From NCBI GenBank assembly GCA_023229765.1, contig JALNYO010000039.1:1-33653 (forward strand): DNA of 33,653 nt, written 5' to 3'. Made by a program: the position numbers and the translations under genes. How positions within the stretch are numbered: position 1 is the stretch's first letter; each line of letters begins with the position of its first letter. Source of the stretch: Syntrophales bacterium. Lineage in GTDB: Bacteria > Desulfobacterota > Syntrophia > Syntrophales > UBA5619. Under the pieces are notes generated by a model, which was not told the DNA's origin, searched no databases, and saw nothing but the letters and a program-made list of their open reading frames with translations. Below, one piece after another: positions 23,844-33,181 of the stretch.

Positions 23844-25490
23844 TTAACTCTGTCCTATCACTCTCCAGCTGGCAACTGGTTTTCCTGCTTTTTTATTCAC
23901 TACCAGCAGTTTTTCCAGCATTCTGTTAGCATATGGGTAATCGGCACGGCGGTGCGCCTCTCTTGACTCCCTTCTCTCCAGAGCCGCTGTCATTATCAGC
24001 TCGCCCAAGTCTATGATATTGAGCACCTCAATACAACGCATCAGCTCATGCTGGTTTCGCGCGACGAGTGTCTTGTGCACCTTATCCTTTAATCTCGTCA
24101 GATACATCAGGCCTGCCGTCAAGGATTTTTCCGAACGGAGACTGCCGCAATAGTCTTCCATCAGTTGCTGCAGGGCAATGTTGCTCTCCTGCCAGTCGGG
24201 ACCTGTCTTCCTTGTGAGAATTTCCTCAAGAAAACCAATCCTTTCTGAGACATACTCCTTCACACCTTCCAATCCCTGCAGTTTTGCATTGCTGGAATAT
24301 TTGCTCGCGCTCTCCCCGGCAATCCAGCCGAATACCGCCGCCCCGGATATTCCTCCGGTAAATTCATCCCCGGCAGCATAGAGCCCCCTCAAGGAGGTTT
24401 CACCCTTCTGATTGTATAAAACCCCGCCTCTGGGTGTAAGTTCATAGGTTCCGAACTCAAAGACGTTGTTTCTAAAATCCAATCCTTCCTTGTCCATTTC
24501 GTCTAATATGGCCCGGAAACCCTCATTTTTCATCCAGTGAACCATATACGCATATTCATCATCTGTCAGTCCTTTGCAGTCCATGTAAATAGGGCCCTTG
24601 CCCTGTCTGGCATAATCGGCAAATATACCCTGATACACATCCACGATTGGATCTCCATACTTCGTGTCCGGCCTGGAAACAAAGGGTCCTACCGCCTTGC
24701 CGTCTCCGTCGCGGCATACGCCTACCCATGTTGCTTTTCCTGCTCTTGCCAGATATTTGGGGCCACAGCGGTACATTTCCAGTTCAAGACTGGCAAGGTC
24801 GGCGCCTGCCCGATACGCCATTGCCCGCCCGTCGCCCACATTGATGGGTGAACGGCGCGTATTGAACATATAGGCGGGGGTGGATGATGGCCATATCCTT
24901 GAGGCGCCGCCGGTCCCTAGGATTACTGCCGGCGCTTCGAACACTATCGCCCTGGGGTCTGCTTTATCAATGGCTAAGGCGCCACTGATTATCCCGTTAT
25001 TGTGCAGTAACTCATAACCAGTGAGGCCTCCCATTATTGTCGCGCCTCGCTGCCTCGCCTGCTCTACGAGGATTTTCTTCTGATCCAGACCGGCATAGTG
25101 CAGATGTGTCAGCAGCCCGTCCGGTAAAGCGTGTCCGGCAAATTCCCACTTACCCTGGTACTTCATGGGGATGCCCCAGTTGTCCCAGAGCTTTACTATC
25201 TCAAAGGAAGTTTCCAGCCAGGTGCGGATAAAATCCCTGTTTCGCAGTGAACCTTGCTGAGAGTGTTGAAACTCGTTTATATGCGCTTCGATGTCCGGAC
25301 CGTGAACCTCCGGAATATAGCACTGAAAGTGATCATTCCCCATACCAGAACAGCCGCTCCGGATGGGATTGCCGGCCTTGTCGATGATAATTACCTTGGC
25401 TCCGAGCTCGCTGGCCCGAATTCCGGCCATGAGCCCCGCTATTCCGGCGCCTATGCACAATACATCTGCTTTGATTGTCTGCTGTTCCAT
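23844..25490 (-). CDS. Fumarate reductase/AprA-type flavoprotein
   Basis: This 548-residue protein has an N-terminal FAD-binding site (G14-A-G-I-A-G19) and the FrdA/SdhA/AprA family plan: GTGGASRIWP, SPINVGDGRAMAYRAGADL, then the C-terminal FAD-contact motif GGISGAAVFGWIAGESA. The helical tail has ERRESREAHRRADYP, equivalent to the ESRGAHxRxDYP motif. The fumarate-binding HTMGG-like site is replaced by YELTPRGGV, so the substrate is probably not fumarate. There is no membrane anchor or exported signal. The frame extends to 25550, but ATG 25490 has AAAGGAG before it. The gene follows the TAXI-TRAP permease and precedes a ferredoxin. Oxidation or reduction of the imported compound is plausible. 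Confidence 0.85.
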   Translation of the reverse strand: MEQQTIKADVLCIGAGIAGLMAGIRASELGAKVIIIDKAGNPIRSGCSGMGNDHFQCYIPEVHGPDIEAHINEFQHSQQGSLRNRDFIRTWLETSFEIVKLWDNWGIPMKYQGKWEFAGHALPDGLLTHLHYAGLDQKKILVEQARQRGATIMGGLTGYELLHNNGIISGALAIDKADPRAIVFEAPAVILGTGGASRIWPSSTPAYMFNTRRSPINVGDGRAMAYRAGADLASLELEMYRCGPKYLARAGKATWVGVCRDGDGKAVGPFVSRPDTKYGDPIVDVYQGIFADYARQGKGPIYMDCKGLTDDEYAYMVHWMKNEGFRAILDEMDKEGLDFRNNVFEFGTYELTPRGGVLYNQKGETSLRGLYAAGDEFTGGISGAAVFGWIAGESASKYSSNAKLQGLEGVKEYVSERIGFLEEILTRKTGPDWQESNIALQQLMEDYCGSLRSEKSLTAGLMYLTRLKDKVHKTLVARNQHELMRCIEVLNIIDLGELIMTAALERRESREAHRRADYPYANRMLEKLLVVNKKAGKPVASWRVIGQS

Positions 25491-25638
25491 GAATGTTACT
25501 CCTTTTGCCAAGATACTGCTTTTAATATATCTATCCGCTGCGGTCAGCAAGCTTACTGGGGCTTTTACCGCAACATTCTGAAATATATTGAAATATGACA
25601 GTCTGTTTCATCATGCCGATCAAAGTTGAGCTTTTTTC

Positions 25639-27543
25639 TTAATTAATAGCTTTTCGGGAGCGCCATTCGAAGAAAATAATCGGGAACCCCAGGCACAAGC
25701 CAATAGCATCCGTTATAAGCCCGGGAGAAAACAGAAAAAGGCCTCCCGTGATGATGAAAGCCCTTTTCCACGGCTGAAGATTTCGGAACAAAAAGCCCTC
25801 GAGTCCTATGGAAAAGAAACATACCCCGATGGTTGCGACTATACAGGCTTGTATTATATCCGCCGGTTTTCCCATCAGAAGAAGGCCCGGTCTATATATA
25901 AAGAAAAACGGGACAAGATATGCAGCTATCCCCAGCTTCATGGATTGAACGGCTGTCTGCATCATGTTGGCTCCGGCTATTGAAGCGGCAGCGTAGGCGG
26001 CAAGGCATACCGGAGGCGTAAGAAAAGAAAGAACCCCGTAATAGAAAACGAAAAAATGGGCCAGCAGCGGAGGCACCCCCATTGCGGTCAGGGCCGGGGC
26101 AACAAGGACGACCATCAGCAGATAGGAGGCAACCACGGTCATTCCCATTCCCAGAATGGTGGCCCCGACGGCCGCAAGGAGGAAGAGCAGGAACATGTTC
26201 CCCCCCGCCAGATGGACAAGTACGGAAGAGAAGGTGTAGGCAAGTCCGGTTATACTGAGAACGCCGATAATAATGCCCGCGCCGGCCGCCGCCACTCCAA
26301 CCTCGAGCAGGGCCCGCCCCGAATCCCTGAATATTGTGACAATCTTCCCCAACGTAAAGCCGGTGCGCTTTGACAATACAAATCCGAGGATCACCGTTAC
26401 GAAGGCGCTTAAAATCCCGGCAGTCTCAGCCTCCATCCACATGACGAAAAGCGTGTAAACGAGCACCAGAAAGGGAATTGTAAAGGGCCAGTTATCTTTA
26501 AGAACCTGTCTCAATTTGGGAAGCTCACTCTCGGGAAAACCGACGAGTTTATCTTTTCCGGCCCTCAGGTCTATCTGGATGAATACGGATAAGTAGTATA
26601 AAATTGCGGGGATCACCGCTGCCAGGGCAATGGCTGCATACGGTTCGCCGATGAATGTCGCCATGATGAAAGCGGAAGCTCCCATAATGGGGGGCATGAT
26701 CTGGCCGCCCGTGCTGGCGACAGCCTCAACTGCGCCGGCAAAGTACGCCTTGTAGCCAGTTTTTTTCATAAGGGGAATGGTGAATACCCCGGTAGTGGCC
26801 ACATTGGCGACAGCACTGCCGGAGATCATGCCGAAGAGGGCAGATGACAGGACAGCGACTTTTGCCGGCCCGCCCCGGTATTTTCCCAAAAGGGCAAAGG
26901 CAAGATCATTGAAAAGCCGGTTGACGCCGACGCTGTTGATAGCCTGTCCAAATAACAGATAAACAAGGACCAGAGAGGCGCTGATCTCCATGGGAAGGCC
27001 GATAATCCCCTGAGGGTCCAGGTAGAGATAAACGGCAAGATTGCCATAGCTGATGCTCTTTGTCGCCATATCGCCCGGGAAATAGGAAGAAAAGAGGGCG
27101 TAGAACAGGAAAAAAATAATAATAAGAATAAACGGCAGCCCCACGATTCTTCTTGATGCCTCTATCGTGAGAAGCACCGTGCAGACGCCGAGGACAATTC
27201 TGTGAGTCATTACAATACCCACATCGACCATGATGGCCTGATAATTTATTGCCACGTAGAGTCCTGCCGCCACGGAGATTATTGCGAAGACAAGATCGTA
27301 CCACGGCAATCTGTTATCAACGACTTGCGCCTTCCCAGCCGGGGCAATGAGGAAAGCGGAGGCGAGCACTAATCCGAATATGAGGGCGACGTATTGCGAC
27401 GAATGAATGGTGATATGGAAATAGGAAGGCAGATCCAATACGCCTGTTATCCCTATTATCGGCATCAACGTCAGGATAATGTCAGCAAAGATTTTCGTTA
27501 TGCCTGTCAATTGCCGAAAGCTGTTTCCGCTCTTCTCTTCCAT
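25639..27543 (-). CDS. TRAP transporter fused permease (4TM/12TM, TAXI type)
   Basis: A 634-residue integral membrane protein in which the DctQ-like and DctM-like parts are fused, as usual for TAXI-family TRAP systems. It has many hydrophobic segments from about residue 20 to the C-terminus. Family segments include FNDLAFALLGKYRGGPAKVAVLSSALFGMISGSAVANVATTGVFTIPLMKK, GGQIMPPIMGASAF and the second-half FLTPPVCLAAYAAASIAGAN. ATG 27543 has AGGAG upstream. The partner binding protein is encoded upstream (27804-28835), separated by 260 bp with two strong hairpins. It would import an organic acid different from the DctPQM substrate, or the same one under different conditions. Confidence 0.94.
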   Translation of the reverse strand: MEEKSGNSFRQLTGITKIFADIILTLMPIIGITGVLDLPSYFHITIHSSQYVALIFGLVLASAFLIAPAGKAQVVDNRLPWYDLVFAIISVAAGLYVAINYQAIMVDVGIVMTHRIVLGVCTVLLTIEASRRIVGLPFILIIIFFLFYALFSSYFPGDMATKSISYGNLAVYLYLDPQGIIGLPMEISASLVLVYLLFGQAINSVGVNRLFNDLAFALLGKYRGGPAKVAVLSSALFGMISGSAVANVATTGVFTIPLMKKTGYKAYFAGAVEAVASTGGQIMPPIMGASAFIMATFIGEPYAAIALAAVIPAILYYLSVFIQIDLRAGKDKLVGFPESELPKLRQVLKDNWPFTIPFLVLVYTLFVMWMEAETAGILSAFVTVILGFVLSKRTGFTLGKIVTIFRDSGRALLEVGVAAAGAGIIIGVLSITGLAYTFSSVLVHLAGGNMFLLFLLAAVGATILGMGMTVVASYLLMVVLVAPALTAMGVPPLLAHFFVFYYGVLSFLTPPVCLAAYAAASIAGANMMQTAVQSMKLGIAAYLVPFFFIYRPGLLLMGKPADIIQACIVATIGVCFFSIGLEGFLFRNLQPWKRAFIITGGLFLFSPGLITDAIGLCLGFPIIFFEWRSRKAIN

Positions 27544-27640
27544 GTTAACCTCTTCTCCTTACTTTTTTGAAATCTGCAGGGCTAGCTGCCGGTATTCGCA
27601 TGCCGAAAACCTTGAAAACCGCCCCTTAGTATGAAGATTA

Positions 27641-27696
27641 GGCTTCGCTTTATGGACATTAAGCGAAGCCTGGACACCCCCGGCGGAAGCCGGGGG
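27641..27696 (-). promoter_or_regulatory. Two tandem perfect hairpins between binding protein and permease
   Basis: GGCTTCGCTT (27641-27650) pairs exactly with AAGCGAAGCC (27661-27670). CCCCCGGC (27677-27684) pairs exactly with GCCGGGGG (27689-27696) around a four-base loop. Neither has a T run on the minus strand, so mRNA stabilisation or partial attenuation fits better than full termination. Confidence 0.6.
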
Positions 27697-27803
27697 CCAG
27701 AACAATAAGAGATGACTTAAAATCTCACACCGGCGACGAAAAAATCCTTCTATCAAATCAAAATCGCCGCGTGACCTTTAACGAGGACATCGAGATTACA
27801 GTC

Positions 27804-28835
27804 CTATTTCTTTTTTGCCAGAAGTTCGCTCTGCAGCTTATCCATGTCGGCAGTCCAGACGCCTTTTTCCTTATAAAACTTAATTGCCCCTGGATGGTAC
27901 GGAATCGTGGCTTCCTTAGATACAAAATTTTCCGTCACCCAGTTTTTGAGAAGCTTGTGAACAGACACGAACTCTTTGGAATTTTCCCAAAGGGCCTTTG
28001 TACTTGCATAAGCCGCTTCCTCGGACAGCTTTTCGCCGGCAACGAGATAAATGTCATAACTCCAGAGGTACGATTCTTTTTCAATGCCTGTCTTTCCGGG
28101 GCCGGGCTGTACTTTTACCATGTAGCCGGGAAAGAATTTCCTGATCTTTGCTACCGCTTCCTTCGAATTGTTAAGTGTAAGAAAACGGGCGCCTTTTTTG
28201 GCGTTAAGCTCATCGATTGTAGGGGTGCCGAGGGTCACGGAGGCAGCATCCGAGCGCCCGTCGGTAATCTTGGACACGCCGTCCGAAGGATTATGAGCAG
28301 CGACCGGCACAATGTCTTTCCAGGTCAGATCAACGCTTGCCAGAAGCGCTTCATTTTGGAGCTGAACAGAGGGGATCGGGAAATTGCCTGAAAATCTCTT
28401 GCCCTTTAAATCGGACATGGTCTTTATAGGGGAATCTTTTGCCACCACTACGCCAATCGTATTCGGTACGGTGGAGCAGAGGAGACGTACTGAGAATCCC
28501 TTGTTGTTGGAAAGCTTTCCGTAAGACGATTCACCCAGATAACCCTTTTCCGCATCCCACATATTGAGGACGCCGAAATCTATATCGCCTCTTTCCATAT
28601 ACGGGAACCAGGCAACAGGACCTACCATGGGCTTGACAATCGCCTTCATTGAGGTATGGTCACTAATTGTCTTTGCTGCGGCAACCCCGATAGTGTGGAG
28701 AAAGGCGCCAATGGAGTGGGTCCCGATACTGACTTGCCTAGGAAGCTTATCCTGAGCGCCCGCCGACATGACGAAGAGAGAAAAAGACAGAATGATAGCA
28801 ACTGATAACACCTTAATACAATATAGCTTCTTCAT
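27804..28835 (-). CDS. TAXI-family TRAP substrate-binding protein
   Basis: This 343-residue exported protein has a signal peptide (KKLYCIKVLSVAIILSFSLFVMSAGA, cleavage before QDK). The mature part follows the TAXI plan: QVSIGTHSIGAFLHTIGVAAAKTISDHTSMKAIV, then the FGVLNMWDAEKG and SDLKGKRFSGNFP segments, and ends with a helical YKEKG tail. TAXI proteins deliver substrates to fused TRAP permeases, the next gene on the same strand. The group often binds glutamate-like or other carboxylates, but the ligand here is unknown. A GGGGGT ribosome binding site precedes ATG 28835. It heads an operon that also carries the flavoprotein and ferredoxin. Confidence 0.92.
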   Translation of the reverse strand: MKKLYCIKVLSVAIILSFSLFVMSAGAQDKLPRQVSIGTHSIGAFLHTIGVAAAKTISDHTSMKAIVKPMVGPVAWFPYMERGDIDFGVLNMWDAEKGYLGESSYGKLSNNKGFSVRLLCSTVPNTIGVVVAKDSPIKTMSDLKGKRFSGNFPIPSVQLQNEALLASVDLTWKDIVPVAAHNPSDGVSKITDGRSDAASVTLGTPTIDELNAKKGARFLTLNNSKEAVAKIRKFFPGYMVKVQPGPGKTGIEKESYLWSYDIYLVAGEKLSEEAAYASTKALWENSKEFVSVHKLLKNWVTENFVSKEATIPYHPGAIKFYKEKGVWTADMDKLQSELLAKKK

Positions 28836-29533
28836 AATAACCCCCTTTTATTTTCCGTGAAAAGTTACGAGACTATTGAGTCCCTCCATTGATTATTCTT
28901 CAACTGCCGGTCAAGACCTTAGGGGACGACGCTCCCACGCCGCGTGGCCAGCGACACATTTCCTCATAGATTAAAGCTGTCTTCAAACTGCCATTTGTCA
29001 CTTTATCAATAAGTACAAGATGTTGCTTTGATACGCATACACTGTGGCGCCGCTTTTCGGTAATCACGCACTATCAAAAGCCGGCACCCCCCGATAGGTG
29101 GCGGCTTGGACAAGCATAATTTCTCTTTATTCGCCAATGCGCCATATTTCTTAATGTGCTGAATCTGCATCTACCTGTATTTGTCTATCCGGGAAAATAC
29201 AGCCCACCCCCGTGAGGATGCATGTCATAACGGTAATACTTTTTTATATACTGTGAGAGAGGAATTATGGTTTATTATTAAACATCCCGCCCTGAAAAAG
29301 TCAAGGCATTTTTTAGTTTAGCCTCTCTAAGACATTGAATGCCAGGAAACAAAGGCCGGAATATTATAACAGTGCGGTCTATCCAATGCGGAAAAGGGTT
29401 TAAGAGATTATGCTTGACAAGGTTTGAATTTTTAATTAATCCCCGCTTAAATCCTTGGGGGAAATAATGTTATAGTTTATACTGAATTTATCCCTATTTT
29501 CAAGTGTCTAAATAGAACGAAAGGGTGAAAACA
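28836..29533. promoter_or_regulatory. Long divergent intergenic region with probable promoters
   Basis: About 700 bp without a gene between the TAXI operon (minus) and the Mo/W enzyme (plus). For the latter, TTGGGG (29455-29460), a 17-bp spacer and TATACT (29478-29483) form a plausible sigma-70 promoter. A weaker TTGACA lies at 29414-29419. An 11-bp stem AAGCCGGCACC/GGTGGCGGCTT (29078-29107, one mismatch) sits in the middle. I find no open reading frame with family resemblance here. The promoter for the minus operon was not located. Confidence 0.4.
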
Positions 29534-31633
29534 ATGATTGAGAAGGTGATAAAAAGCACTTGCGGCCTTTGCCAGATCGGCTGCGGCATCTTTGTCCATG
29601 TTGACGATAATGATCACGTTGCCAAAATAGCAGGCGACCCGGAAAGCCCGCTGAATCATGGAATGCTGTGTTCCAAGGGGCTGGCGTCTCTGGAATATCT
29701 TTACCATCCGGACAGATTAAAGCATCCTTTGAAGCGGCTGGGCAAGCGGGGCGATGGCAAGTGGGCGACGATAAGCTGGAGCGAAGCGCTGGACACGGTG
29801 GCAGAGGGCTTGGCAAAGATTAAAAATAAGAACGGTGTTGAGTCAGTAGCTTTCGTCGCCGGAAGTTTCAAAGGCGGGTTTCAAGGGAGGTATCTCCAGC
29901 GATTTTCAAATCTCTTTGGTTCTCCAAATAACATCGGACAGGGACATGTTTGCTTTGTTCCCCGGGTCAATGCCTCAAAGATTACCTACGGTTTCTATGC
30001 AATTCCTGACTTCGACTACCCACCGGGCAGTATCACGGTTTGGGGTAAGAATCTGCCGGAAAACTTGCACCACGTTGAACAGCGTTTGGCGAAGGCCGTA
30101 AAACGCGGTTCCAAACTGATGGTTATAAACCCCAGGGATATCGGGGGCGCCGGCAGCGCCGATATCTGGTTGAAGCCCCGGCCCGGTTCGGATCTGGCCC
30201 TTGCTTTAGGGATGATAAACGTAATAATCAATCATGATTGGTATGATAAGGCCTTCGTCAAGGAATGGACGGTGGGTTTTGACGAGCTAAGAGCCCATGT
30301 TCGGGATTATACGCCGGAAAGGGTTGCCGACCTTACCTGGGTATCGGCTGAGATGATTACGCAGGCAGCCAAATTCTACGGCCTCAACAAACCCGCCTGC
30401 CTGCAGTGGGGCAATGCCATTGACCACGGCGTGAACAGCTTTCAGACCGCGCGGGCTCTTTGCATCCTGAGGGCAATTACCGGAAATCTGGAAATACCAG
30501 GAGGAGATCTGCGCTGGCTGCCGCCCCCGGTTGACACTTTGGCGCCAGGCCTTACCCTTCCCGAAAAGGTGCCGCCCGAGATGCGCAAGCGGCGGATTAC
30601 GCCAATGGACAGGCTGCTCCCTATTGCCCCTTACTCCTTGCCCCAGGACTTAATCAAGGCCATCAGACAGGGAGACCCTTACCCGATTCGCGCCGTCTAT
30701 GTCCAGGGATGCAATCCGCTGATTACCTACAGCAATGCCCAGGAAACCCGCCAGGCATTCCTTGATCTTGAGTTTTTGGCCGTTACCGATATGTTTATGA
30801 CGCCGACTGCGGCTTTGGCCGATATCGTACTGCCTGCAGCTACTTATCTGGAGTATGACGGCATTGTGGCGCCAGCCTATTCCATACCAGTAGCCCTGAT
30901 TCAGCAAAAGGTTACTCGTATCGGTGAGTGCCGTTCTGACTACGAAATACTGCGCGATCTATCTAAAAGGATGGGCTTCGGAGAATACTTCTGGGAAAAT
31001 GAGGAACAGTGTCTTGACACTATTTTGGCGGCCAGCGGCTTATCTTTTCATGAATTCCGAAAAACAGGGGCGCTTGTCGGCACTAAAGTGTATCGTCATT
31101 ACAGAACCCAGGGGTTTCCCACTCCCTCCGGCAAGATTGAACTATACTCAAGCCAGCTTAAAGAATGGGGACATGACCCCTTGCCAACCTATCACGAACC
31201 ACCAGAAACCCCTTATAGCGAACCGGAGCTTGCGAAAGAATACCCGTTACTGTTTACTTCCGGGAAGCGAGGCTGTTATCGCCACTCCAGCGGCAGGCAG
31301 ATATCCAGTTTGCGGGGAAGCCATCCGGAGCCGATTGTCAATATCCACCCTCAAACCGCCGAAAAACTGGGTATCGCCGACAAAGACTGGGTATATATAG
31401 AAACCAGACGCGGACGAATAAAACAAAGGGCCATTTTATCAACCGATATTGACCCTCGCGTAGTGGACGTTGACTATGCCTGGTGGTTTCCTGAAGATGG
31501 ACCGGCTGCTCTATATGGGTGGGCAAAATCGAATGTGAATATCCTGACTGCCGACCAGCCGCCCTTCAACCTGGAAACAGGGGCAAGCAACTTGCGGGGA
31601 ATGCTTTGTAAGGTTTACAAGGCAGAGGAATAA
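29534..31633 (+). CDS. Acetylene-hydratase-like molybdo/tungstopterin oxidoreductase
   Basis: This 699-residue cytoplasmic protein is a bis-MGD enzyme of the DMSO reductase superfamily; no Tat signal is present. The [4Fe-4S] site is C10-x2-C13-x3-C17...C46, and C140 (GQGHVCFVP) is the likely Mo/W ligand. Several segments resemble Pelobacter acetylene hydratase by memory (LALGMINVIINHDWYDK, PSGKIELYSS, DPLPTYHEPPET). However, the aspartate that hydrates acetylene (residue 13, after the second Cys) is Q14 here, so that activity is unlikely. An oxidoreductase or hydratase acting on the locus substrate is possible. ATG 29534 is preferred over GTG 29525 because AAAGGG lies at the right distance. 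Confidence 0.88.
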   Translation: MIEKVIKSTCGLCQIGCGIFVHVDDNDHVAKIAGDPESPLNHGMLCSKGLASLEYLYHPDRLKHPLKRLGKRGDGKWATISWSEALDTVAEGLAKIKNKNGVESVAFVAGSFKGGFQGRYLQRFSNLFGSPNNIGQGHVCFVPRVNASKITYGFYAIPDFDYPPGSITVWGKNLPENLHHVEQRLAKAVKRGSKLMVINPRDIGGAGSADIWLKPRPGSDLALALGMINVIINHDWYDKAFVKEWTVGFDELRAHVRDYTPERVADLTWVSAEMITQAAKFYGLNKPACLQWGNAIDHGVNSFQTARALCILRAITGNLEIPGGDLRWLPPPVDTLAPGLTLPEKVPPEMRKRRITPMDRLLPIAPYSLPQDLIKAIRQGDPYPIRAVYVQGCNPLITYSNAQETRQAFLDLEFLAVTDMFMTPTAALADIVLPAATYLEYDGIVAPAYSIPVALIQQKVTRIGECRSDYEILRDLSKRMGFGEYFWENEEQCLDTILAASGLSFHEFRKTGALVGTKVYRHYRTQGFPTPSGKIELYSSQLKEWGHDPLPTYHEPPETPYSEPELAKEYPLLFTSGKRGCYRHSSGRQISSLRGSHPEPIVNIHPQTAEKLGIADKDWVYIETRRGRIKQRAILSTDIDPRVVDVDYAWWFPEDGPAALYGWAKSNVNILTADQPPFNLETGASNLRGMLCKVYKAEE

Positions 31634-31680
31634 AACTCACCATTGTATTCAAAGGCTAACCCGACGCTGTAACTTTTTAA

Positions 31681-31735
31681 TCCAAAAAGGCTGGGGTAAT
31701 TTTCGCCCCCCGCGGAGCGCCCCCAGCCTTCTGGA
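31681..31735. terminator. Long hairpin between convergent genes
   Basis: AAGGCTGGGG (31687-31696) pairs exactly with CCCCAGCCTT (31721-31730), extended by TCCA/TGGA at its base (31681-31684 with 31732-31735). It lies between the Mo/W enzyme and the convergent methyltransferase 2 gene and may end both transcripts, though no long T run follows on either strand. Confidence 0.6.
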
Positions 31736-31828
31736 TCAACAAAACGCAACTGCCGAACAGCAAGATGGCGCCCTGCGGAATTGTTGCCGGAGGCGTCTTC
31801 TTTACATTGACAAGTTCCGGAACTGCGT

Positions 31829-33181
31829 TTATTTGTATATGCCGTATTCCTTTGTGAAATCGATCATCGCCTTGACGTTCTCCGGTTTGGCATCGTCGAA
31901 AAATGCCCCGCTGCCCATGATAAAGCCGCCGCCCTTGCCGACATTATCGATAAGATTCCGGCAATAATCCTTCACTTCCTGGGGTGTGCCTACGACCAAC
32001 AGGGATGAAGGCACATTGCCAAGGATGCACAGAGTGTCGCCGATGATGGGTTTTGCCTTGACCAAATCGGTCTCATCGAACATCCATAAGGTCTTCCCTT
32101 TGGGGAGGTCCTTGATTATTTCCAGACGGGTGTTATAGCCTCCTTCCGCAGCAAGCATTGGGATGCATCCTTCTTCGATTAACCCCAGGATGACCCGCTT
32201 CAGCGTTGGCCAGTAGAATTTTTCAAACTGCTTCTCGGACATGAAGCCATCTGCGCCCTTGTGCAGCGGCATAAATATGACCGGATTTCCTGTATGCCGC
32301 GCCGCACCAACCCCCATATTGATCATAATGGGCGTAATCTTTTCCATGGCTTCGAGAACCTTCTCGGGCCGGCGGTACATATCCGTCATTATCCCCCTGG
32401 TGCCTCTGAGGGTGTCTCCGATTATGTCGAAGGGCGCCTTCGTGAACCCACCCAGGATATTCGGGTACCCTGATGACGTCAACTCCCCATTGGCGCCACC
32501 CATGGCCATCGCCCATTTCAAGGCCTCCGCCCCCGCCTCAAAGAGGGCCTTATAGGCGGCCTGAACGGGAGGCAGGCCGAAAGGTATAAAATTGTAGGCA
32601 ACACCATACATCTCAACTATGCCGGGAAGCAGCGGGAGCATTCGCCATGGTTCCAGTACCCCGAATACGCGCGGCAGGTAAACATTACTGAAGAAAAACG
32701 AGGGGTCGGTGATCAAAAGATCATACTCCTCCGCCATCATATATTCACCCTCATGGGCCTGGTAGCTGCTTGTAGGCGAAACCCCGTGGCCTGCCCAGGC
32801 GTACAGTTTGTAGTCAAGCGTCTCATAAAATTTCCCTGGGCCAGGCGCCGCAGGTCCTATATGCATGTCCGGCTGAAAGTCCAGGATGAATTTTCTGAAG
32901 GCGGAAACGCATTTGTCATAGTCATACATTACCTCCTGAATGGTAAACCCGGCATAAGAAAAAGGGAACATGCCGGGGAGCGGACATACCGGCACCCTGT
33001 CGGGCTGTTTTCTCAACTGAATGGCATCCTTTATCCTGGTCAATCTTTCTTTATACAACTTCTCAGCTTCAGGGCTTTGGAATTTAACATCTCTCCCTTC
33101 AGGGTCCTTCGGCGCCAGCAATTTCTGAAACTGCGCCTCCTGCTTTTCATCTATCGACAGATCCTTCCATTGCTTTTCCAT
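31829..33181 (-). CDS. UroD-fold corrinoid methyltransferase 2
   Basis: A 450-residue paralogue of the methyltransferase at 22013, about half identical by eye, with the same N-terminal extension, PLHKGADGFMSE.QFEKFYWP and the PENVKAMIDFTKEYGIYK end. As in copy 1 the MtaA-type HxC...C zinc site is absent (LAAEGGY and MGSGAFF at the equivalent places). The substrate-facing loops differ strongly from copy 1: GFTIQEVMYDYD/PGKFYETLDYKLYAWAGHGVSP versus GITPQEAMYDYD/PGRMFEILDYKLYNWPGHGVDP, and VEMYGVAYNFIPFG versus IELPFTGPNIAHYG. This suggests a different methyl donor. GGAGGG precedes ATG 33181. It is preceded by its own corrinoid gene. Confidence 0.85.
   Translation of the reverse strand: MEKQWKDLSIDEKQEAQFQKLLAPKDPEGRDVKFQSPEAEKLYKERLTRIKDAIQLRKQPDRVPVCPLPGMFPFSYAGFTIQEVMYDYDKCVSAFRKFILDFQPDMHIGPAAPGPGKFYETLDYKLYAWAGHGVSPTSSYQAHEGEYMMAEEYDLLITDPSFFFSNVYLPRVFGVLEPWRMLPLLPGIVEMYGVAYNFIPFGLPPVQAAYKALFEAGAEALKWAMAMGGANGELTSSGYPNILGGFTKAPFDIIGDTLRGTRGIMTDMYRRPEKVLEAMEKITPIMINMGVGAARHTGNPVIFMPLHKGADGFMSEKQFEKFYWPTLKRVILGLIEEGCIPMLAAEGGYNTRLEIIKDLPKGKTLWMFDETDLVKAKPIIGDTLCILGNVPSSLLVVGTPQEVKDYCRNLIDNVGKGGGFIMGSGAFFDDAKPENVKAMIDFTKEYGIYK

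Noticed and set aside
29534..31633. Formate dehydrogenase or true acetylene hydratase
   Set aside because: There is no selenocysteine or typical Fdh motif at the metal ligand, and the Asp needed for acetylene hydration is Gln here.
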